Source of the DNA: Collariella sp. IMI 366227
Lineage: Eukaryota > Ascomycota > Sordariomycetes > Sordariales > Chaetomiaceae
Assembly: GCA_027946355.1 (NCBI GenBank)
Contig: JAPEUS010000007.1
Span: 248,001 to 312,000 of the forward strand
Length of the DNA: 64,000 bases
Reading direction: 5' to 3'
The number at the start of each line of letters is the position of its first letter. Within the stretch, counting starts at the first letter, position 1. Made by a program: the position numbers and the translations under genes. The notes below the pieces were generated by a model. It was not told the DNA's origin. It saw nothing but the letters and a program-made list of their open reading frames with translations, and searched no databases. Below, in pieces: positions 59,048 to 64,000 of the stretch.

Positions 59048-61004
59048 ATGGCCACGCACGCCCAAGATTCCGATAGCCTTCCCAGCACCACCGACCGCAG
59101 GAGTTGTGATCCAGAAAGACACTCTTCAGCATCTACCCACGGTTCGGTACGTAACATGGAGAACTTCCGCAGCAACTGGGGCCACCGATGTCCGAGGACC
59201 GATGGTGATGTTTCGGCGCTTTTCTCGCACCGCGCAATGAATCGGAGAACGGCCGGGGCAGAGTCTAAGGAGAAGGAGCAAACGAATGCCGAGGTCACTC
59301 AAAAGGAAGTACTCTCTCAGCCTATTGTACGACCAGAAGCCTCCTTCAGAGATTGGAGACCATCCATAGTGTTGGGTACTCCGCTCTGCCTCGACGGGGA
59401 GGATCTCAGTGCAATCGAAATAGCCGACAGGAAGGTGGCACAGACGCGGCTCTGGATGGAACACTATCAAGAAGTTCCGGACTTTGCCCAAATGCACCAG
59501 GACGCTGTGCGGGAAAGGGGACAGCTTGATGAAACTGTTAAAGACAACATCAAACCAAGGTCAGCCACTCGTTTCAGTACCTGACGTCGGGTCGACTGAT
59601 CTAACTCACCTCAGGTCCGCGCTCAAATCCGTCCAGACGAAGGCCATCCAGCATCGTATCGATCATCTCAACCGCATCTTGCAAGGGAGCCAATTTCCCC
59701 CTGAGCGTACCAACATCGAAGCCGCCATCACCGGCTACGAATCCGGCGCGATCCCCTACTCCGAGTCGTACACCGTCATCTGGTCAGGCCGCATTGTCGA
59801 CACCTGCCCAGACTACGACTCCTTCACTGCCAACCGCGCCGCACACCTCGACCGGTATGCCGCTGAGCACGGCCCCGGCTGGCTGTGGTATGAGCCTCCC
59901 CTCTCTGACAGCGACAGCACCGTTCGCGGCCCATCCATTCAGGTCAACAAGGCCCTCTGCCTCGAGAACCAAGCCGAATGGCGCCGCCGGAGCGATAACA
60001 CAGGCCACTACCGCATCCAGATGGGCTTCCGCCGGCGCAAGCGGCTCGTGGCGCGCGACGCCAACCCCTACAACCACGCCCCCAAACTCGCCCCCAACCG
60101 GGAGTTCTTCGAAATCCCCTCCACCTCTACCCCGGACCCGGACGGCCCGCGCATCTTCTGGGACACGCTCCTCGACAGCGGCGCGACCTTCCCGTGCCTC
60201 TTCGCGCCCGACCTCCAACTGATCGGCGTCGACCCGCGCACCTACGCAGCCCAGACCAGCCGCAGTGTGTCCACCGCCGACGGCGTCATCGACAGCGTCA
60301 TGTACGAGCTCGACGTAGGCGTGTACGACGGCCAGGGCGGGACGCTAGCCACCCTGCCACAACCCGCACCCTCCTCCTCTCCCCTCACACTCGGGTACGA
60401 CGACAACGACCCCCCCATGCTAGGCTGCACAACCCCCGTGGTCGTGCTCCGGGGCGAAGCCCCCCACATCATGCCTGCCAACAGCCGTGCGGCTCCAGAC
60501 CGGCTGAGCGGGATGCTGCCATTCCAGGTGTGCTACGCGAGCAGCGCGCCGGGGCAGTTCAAGCTGTGGCTCGGGGAGCAGCGGTGCGAGGTGCTCGGGG
60601 CGGACCGGTTCCCGGGGCAGATGACGTGGGGTGAGGCGAAGGGGGTTGTTCGGCCCGGAGGCGAGGCCGAGGAGGAGGGATATCGGCGCGAGAGGGCGGA
60701 GAGAAGGGGCCAGCCGAGCAGGATCAGCAAGAATCGGCTGCTGCCGGCCAAGAGGATCGTGTTTGAGCATGATTTCGCCGATGGTAGCGGGAGAGTGTTG
60801 CGTGAGGAGGAGGGGCAGGAGACGGGGCATGTTCTAGAGGTTGTCGGGTCGGAGTTATCGCAGCTGGAGGAGGAGCTCGTTGGCGTGTGGCGGAGAAGAC
60901 AGGCGGCGCAGCGGGGTGTGCAGCAGCGGTGGCCGAAGGAGGTGAGGAACGGAGTGAACAAAGCTTCGGTGAGGAAGTCTGCAAGAAAGGTCAGAACAGA
61001 GTGA
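59048..61004 (+). CDS. Protein with retropepsin-like DSGA motif, function unknown
   Basis: Exons 59048-59559 and 59615-61004 are joined by a 55-nt intron with a CTAAC branch site, giving 633 aa. The central part has FWDTLLDSGATFPCLFAPDL with Asp358 in the D-S/T-G-A motif of aspartic peptidases. It is followed by a hydrophobic strand and SVSTADGVIDSVMYELDVGV, as in retropepsin-type folds (Ddi1, retroelement proteases). The second half-site of pepsins was not seen, so it would have to act as a homodimer. The C-terminus is Arg/Glu-rich and probably a coiled coil (RRRQAAQRGVQQRWPKEVR), with basic nuclear-type patches. The N-terminal 120 residues look disordered. No reverse transcriptase or integrase is nearby, so it is not an intact retroelement. 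It is intact, unlike its decayed neighbour. Confidence 0.75.
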
Positions 61005-62114
61005 TTATGGATATTGAGGGATTCGGAACTGTGGGGAGCCAACAGGCTGAAGCTGCCAACCGACAAAGATCATGTGTTGTTGGCTGTTGTGAGAGAAACT
61101 GCACATGGACAAAGGCAGGTAGTATGCGAATGCTAGACCAGATTGTGCCAGAGAATTTTACTCATTTCATTGTTTTCTTGCAGACGCTACCAACTTGCGG
61201 TGTGCCTTGTGTGATGGACGATGAGCCCAGAAAATGCTGAAGAAACCGTGTCAGCGGGTTAGCCGCCGACAGGTTCTCTCCGTCCCATCCATCTCTTGTG
61301 CCCGAGAGACCAAAATCCTCGGACGCGCAAAAAAGACTAAGCTTCTGCCCATGCCCCTTGTGTTCCAATGCCCACAAGTGTGACCAAATAGGTGCTGATA
61401 GCAAGCGCAGCTGGGGTGTAAATGAAGAGAGGGAAGGGGGTTGCTCCCTCGTCCATCCTCGTCCATCATCATCCCATTCCTCCCTGTCTCACTCCCTCGC
61501 CGTATGATCCCTTGCCCTTGGGGGTATCCGTCAAACTTTGCCAATCTTGTTGCCTCCTCCTTTCCGTCGCAAAATGTCGCCGTTTTTACCCCTTCCTCTT
61601 CTCAGTCCTCCGAGTTGGTGTGCGGAAATCCCCATGTCCGGTGTTGCCGAGCGTTGTGACTGCTCCACACCAGAATGGATTCGAATGTCGCACCTCGTTT
61701 TTTTTGTAGGGTTTGTCGTGTGGTAAAATAATTAACATGGCTCTCGCAAATCGAGGGTATCAGCGAGCAAAAGAACCATTGCCAGGTTCATTGCTCGAAA
61801 CGGGGGGCTGCAAGCCATGATGCAGCCTCGCCGGGGTCCCAGAAGAAGTGAAGTCGAAAGAGAGAAGAAAAATCGCAGAAGTCAACGCTAAATGCCATGA
61901 CGCTAAATGATCCCGTGCAAAGAGAAAGAGCCAGATGCATGCAATCTTTTTGTCTTCCAAAGTGGTATATTTCAAGATGCCCTGGAGAAAAAAAAAATCG
62001 AAGTAAAAAGGTGGCCCGTTTTCCCCCTTGGGTGAAGAGGTGTGGGAATTGGGCCGACAACTGAGGTAGTTGTGTCAAAGCATCCACAACTGGGCAATCC
62101 GGAAGCGGCTACTT
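61005..62114. other. Intergenic region
   Basis: 1.1 kb between the DSGA gene and the cyclin stop codon. No gene could be supported. C/T-rich DNA lies around 61440-61620. Confidence 0.55.
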
Positions 62115-63401
62115 TTAGTACGACATATGAGATGTGGTACTAAAGTAAGTTGAACCCGCCATGTGTTGCTGTTGTTGTGGAAGATGTGACTGGTAGACCT
62201 GGGCATGGTTGGGCTGAGGAGTCGGGGTCACGGGGCACCGCGGCGGCGCTTGGTAATCCTTCATCATCGCATTGCCATGGCCAAAGCCTGTGCCGTCCGG
62301 GGTGATGGGGGGTGTCATGTAGCCATCAGCAACGCCGGGGACCGCACCGAGTCCCTTGTGGGGGGTGCTGTAGACATCGGTCGGCTTGGTCGAGAGGGTC
62401 GGCTCCGAGGGCGGCGAGGGAGGTGCTCCTCTGCGTGCGATGGCGGCTTGCTGGGCGAGGAAGTCGGCGAGCTTGTCCGATACCCTGGAGTAGTACGGGC
62501 TAGAGTACTTCCTCGCCAGGGTGACAGACGGCTGATGCAGGTGTTGAGACAGAGTGAGCAGGGTCACGTTGTCGCTGTGCTCCCACTCGCCATCATTGAC
62601 CTCGGGCTTGCCCAGGATCGCGCGAGCGAGCGCGAGGGATGCCCTCGCCATGACTGAGGGTTTTGTTGACACGAAGTCCCGGTGGTAGAGGGCGATCTCG
62701 CAAATGTATGCTGCCATGTGCTCGACCTCCCTGCTGTCCCGCTCCTCGGCGACAACCAGCTGGGCGAAGAAGTCGACGGTCGGGTGTCCGATGTTCCAAT
62801 CCAGCGTGTTGAGCACGTGCATCTCCATCTGAGTAAACATGCCCGCATCGTAGAGGCCGCAGCACATGCCGGTCAACTCGTTGATTTGAGGAACCCTGTC
62901 CTTCTTGTCTCCGTACTTGGCAGCGATGAGAAGGGCAGCACAGCCGACCAGCTGGTAGTGCTGCTTATACACCACCCGTTTCGAGCAGTACCGATCCAGG
63001 AGGTTAACGGTGAGGAAGAGGGTCTCGGGGAGGAGGGAGAAGGCGACATGGGCCTCGACGAGAAAGTCGATGAGATACGAGCGCATGAACCATTGGATCT
63101 CACGCTGCATGTCGATGAGGTTCGCATCGGGTAATGTCTCGTCCTGCAAACGCAACCAAGTCAGCCAACCTGAGCATCCCCCAACCAAGCCCACATGATC
63201 CGTACATACCTCCATGTGACGCATGTGCTGCATGATGTCCTCCAAGTACTCGTCACAGGCCAGCCTTGAGAGCTCGTTGGCGATCATCTCCTGCCTGTTC
63301 CGCGCAAGCATCTTGGCAGCATCACGCATGTTCATGCGCTGGGTGGGTTCGTCGGACTCGACAAAGAAGTTGTTGTCGGTGGGATAACCTGAGCACGCCA
63401 T
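62115..63401 (-). CDS. CLN1: G1/S-type cyclin (Cln-like)
   Basis: Activates the cell-cycle CDK at G1/S; Cks1, encoded at the other end of this window, binds the same kinase. Exons 63210-63401 and 62115-63143 are joined by a 66-nt intron, giving 406 aa. The cyclin box is about residues 55-190: LIDMQREIQWFMRSYLIDFL, FSLLPETLFLTVNLLDRYCS, QLVGCAALLIAAKYGDKKD and LDWNIGHPTVDFF. The MRxxLIDFL and LDRYCS blocks are cyclin hallmarks. A second helical repeat follows. The C-terminal 100 residues are Pro/Ser/Gln-rich with TP and SP sites (YMTPPITPDG, PVTPTPQPN), typical of unstable G1 cyclins phosphorylated for SCF destruction. The fungal Cln1/2/3 subtype cannot be fixed. Confidence 0.9.
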   Translation of the reverse strand: MACSGYPTDNNFFVESDEPTQRMNMRDAAKMLARNRQEMIANELSRLACDEYLEDIMQHMRHMEVCTDHVGLVGGCSGWLTWLRLQDETLPDANLIDMQREIQWFMRSYLIDFLVEAHVAFSLLPETLFLTVNLLDRYCSKRVVYKQHYQLVGCAALLIAAKYGDKKDRVPQINELTGMCCGLYDAGMFTQMEMHVLNTLDWNIGHPTVDFFAQLVVAEERDSREVEHMAAYICEIALYHRDFVSTKPSVMARASLALARAILGKPEVNDGEWEHSDNVTLLTLSQHLHQPSVTLARKYSSPYYSRVSDKLADFLAQQAAIARRGAPPSPPSEPTLSTKPTDVYSTPHKGLGAVPGVADGYMTPPITPDGTGFGHGNAMMKDYQAPPRCPVTPTPQPNHAQVYQSHLPQQQQHMAGSTYFSTTSHMSY

Positions 63402-64000
63402 CTTGACTGATCGAGGGTTGGTCGAAAGGTCGAGGTTTGAGTGTCGGGGCCCCCAGTTCTCCAGGAATCCAAATGGAAGTATTAAGGTATGGGGGGTCGA
63501 GCCGAGAGAGTGAGACGTCGACCGAGGGCGATGACTAGTATTAGGATATTAAAGAGTGTGGTGAATAAGAAAGTACCGAAAGGAGTGACTGTGGCTGAAA
63601 GATGTGCCGACTTGATTTGGAAGAGGGAATCGAGGGTTTTCTCGAGTGGCCGGGCGGCAATGAAGTGTGTCGACCGAGGGCTTCTTAAGTAGTTGAGAAA
63701 TCAGCACAACCCATTCATTCTTGGATCTTTGTCGGACTCGACGCAGGAACTGCAGCGCGGGCCGTTCCCCCCAAGATCCACTTGGTATCGAGGGCAGAGC
63801 AAACGCTGGCGATAATTCGGCCGATCAGGTCCGCGGAGACTCAGATCTGGCACGAAAAGAAAAGAAAAAATCGATTCGACTCGGCTCGAGGCGCGGAAGG
63901 GGCAATGGCTAGAAGTGCCTTACCGCCACGGTTGCGGGTCGTCGAGGGAGAGAAGGACCGACGCAAAAAGACACAATTCCTGACACTGGGTGGGAGCAAC
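63402..64000. promoter_or_regulatory. Cyclin gene promoter region (to window end)
   Basis: No supported gene. The 13-mer GTCGACCGAGGGC occurs twice (63517-63529 and 63669-63681), along with several CGACTCG-like motifs and one SCB. The window ends inside this region, so the next gene is not visible. Confidence 0.55.
63851..63857 (+). promoter_or_regulatory. Swi4/6 cell-cycle box (SCB, CACGAAA)
   Basis: A perfect CRCGAAA match lies about 450 bp upstream of the cyclin ATG. SBF (Swi4-Swi6) binds this site in yeast G1 cyclin promoters. It is a single copy and short, so chance is possible. Confidence 0.35.

Noticed and set aside
1..64000. CRISPR array, defence island, biosynthetic cluster or new multi-gene system
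   Set aside because: Neighbouring genes belong to unrelated housekeeping pathways, and no regular spaced repeats or co-oriented accessory genes were seen.

Overview
The window reads as nuclear DNA of a filamentous ascomycete, most likely a member of the Sordariales (Chaetomiaceae-like). The signs are short spliceosomal introns (about 46-100 nt, GT...CTNAC...AG), GC-rich third codon positions, compact alternating genes, Pezizomycotina-type versions of RPB1, FAB1, SSB1 and RSC4, and a Tad1-like LINE remnant. No bacterial, plasmid, CRISPR or secondary-metabolite features were seen. Gene structures were built by joining conserved reading frames at canonical splice sites. No searches were run.

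Left part (1-20100): ERO1 (ER oxidative folding, minus), CKS1 (CDK subunit, minus) divergent from RSC4 (RSC remodeller, tandem bromodomains, plus), a membrane protein of unknown function (plus), TMA23 (G-patch ribosome biogenesis factor, plus) convergent with THG1 (tRNA-His guanylyltransferase, minus, 8 exons including a GC-AG intron), SWD1 (COMPASS WD40 subunit, plus) and RPB1 (largest Pol II subunit, plus). RPB1 has a small 3' exon that adds one more CTD-like repeat.

Middle (20100-35200): about 11 kb with no gene I can support, ending at a strong TATA promoter and a compact 114-aa protein gene at 31253. An F-box-like gene (minus, 33140-34018) follows, then a purine-rich spacer. From 35239 the genes are dense again: SSB1 (ribosome-associated Hsp70, 7 exons, one with a 341-nt polypurine/polypyrimidine intron) divergent from eIF4E, an ACSF3-like malonyl-CoA synthetase, BOL1 and an unknown 719-aa protein.

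Right part (46067-64000): FAB1 (PtdIns3P 5-kinase with FYVE, CCT and kinase domains), then a decayed large gene on the minus strand with four in-frame stops, two frameshifts and a LINE 3' fragment in its 5' part. Next come an intact 633-aa protein with a retropepsin-like DSGA motif and a G1-type cyclin gene.

Most genes are housekeeping (transcription, translation, cell cycle, folding, lipid signalling). Five one-base excesses in short G/C runs break the frames of SWD1, FAB1 (three) and the gene at 7157. I read these as probable assembly errors, but they need checking. I found no convincing new multi-gene system. The best leads are the LINE-split pseudogene, the DSGA protein next to it, the 11-kb gene desert and the cryptic RPB1 exon.
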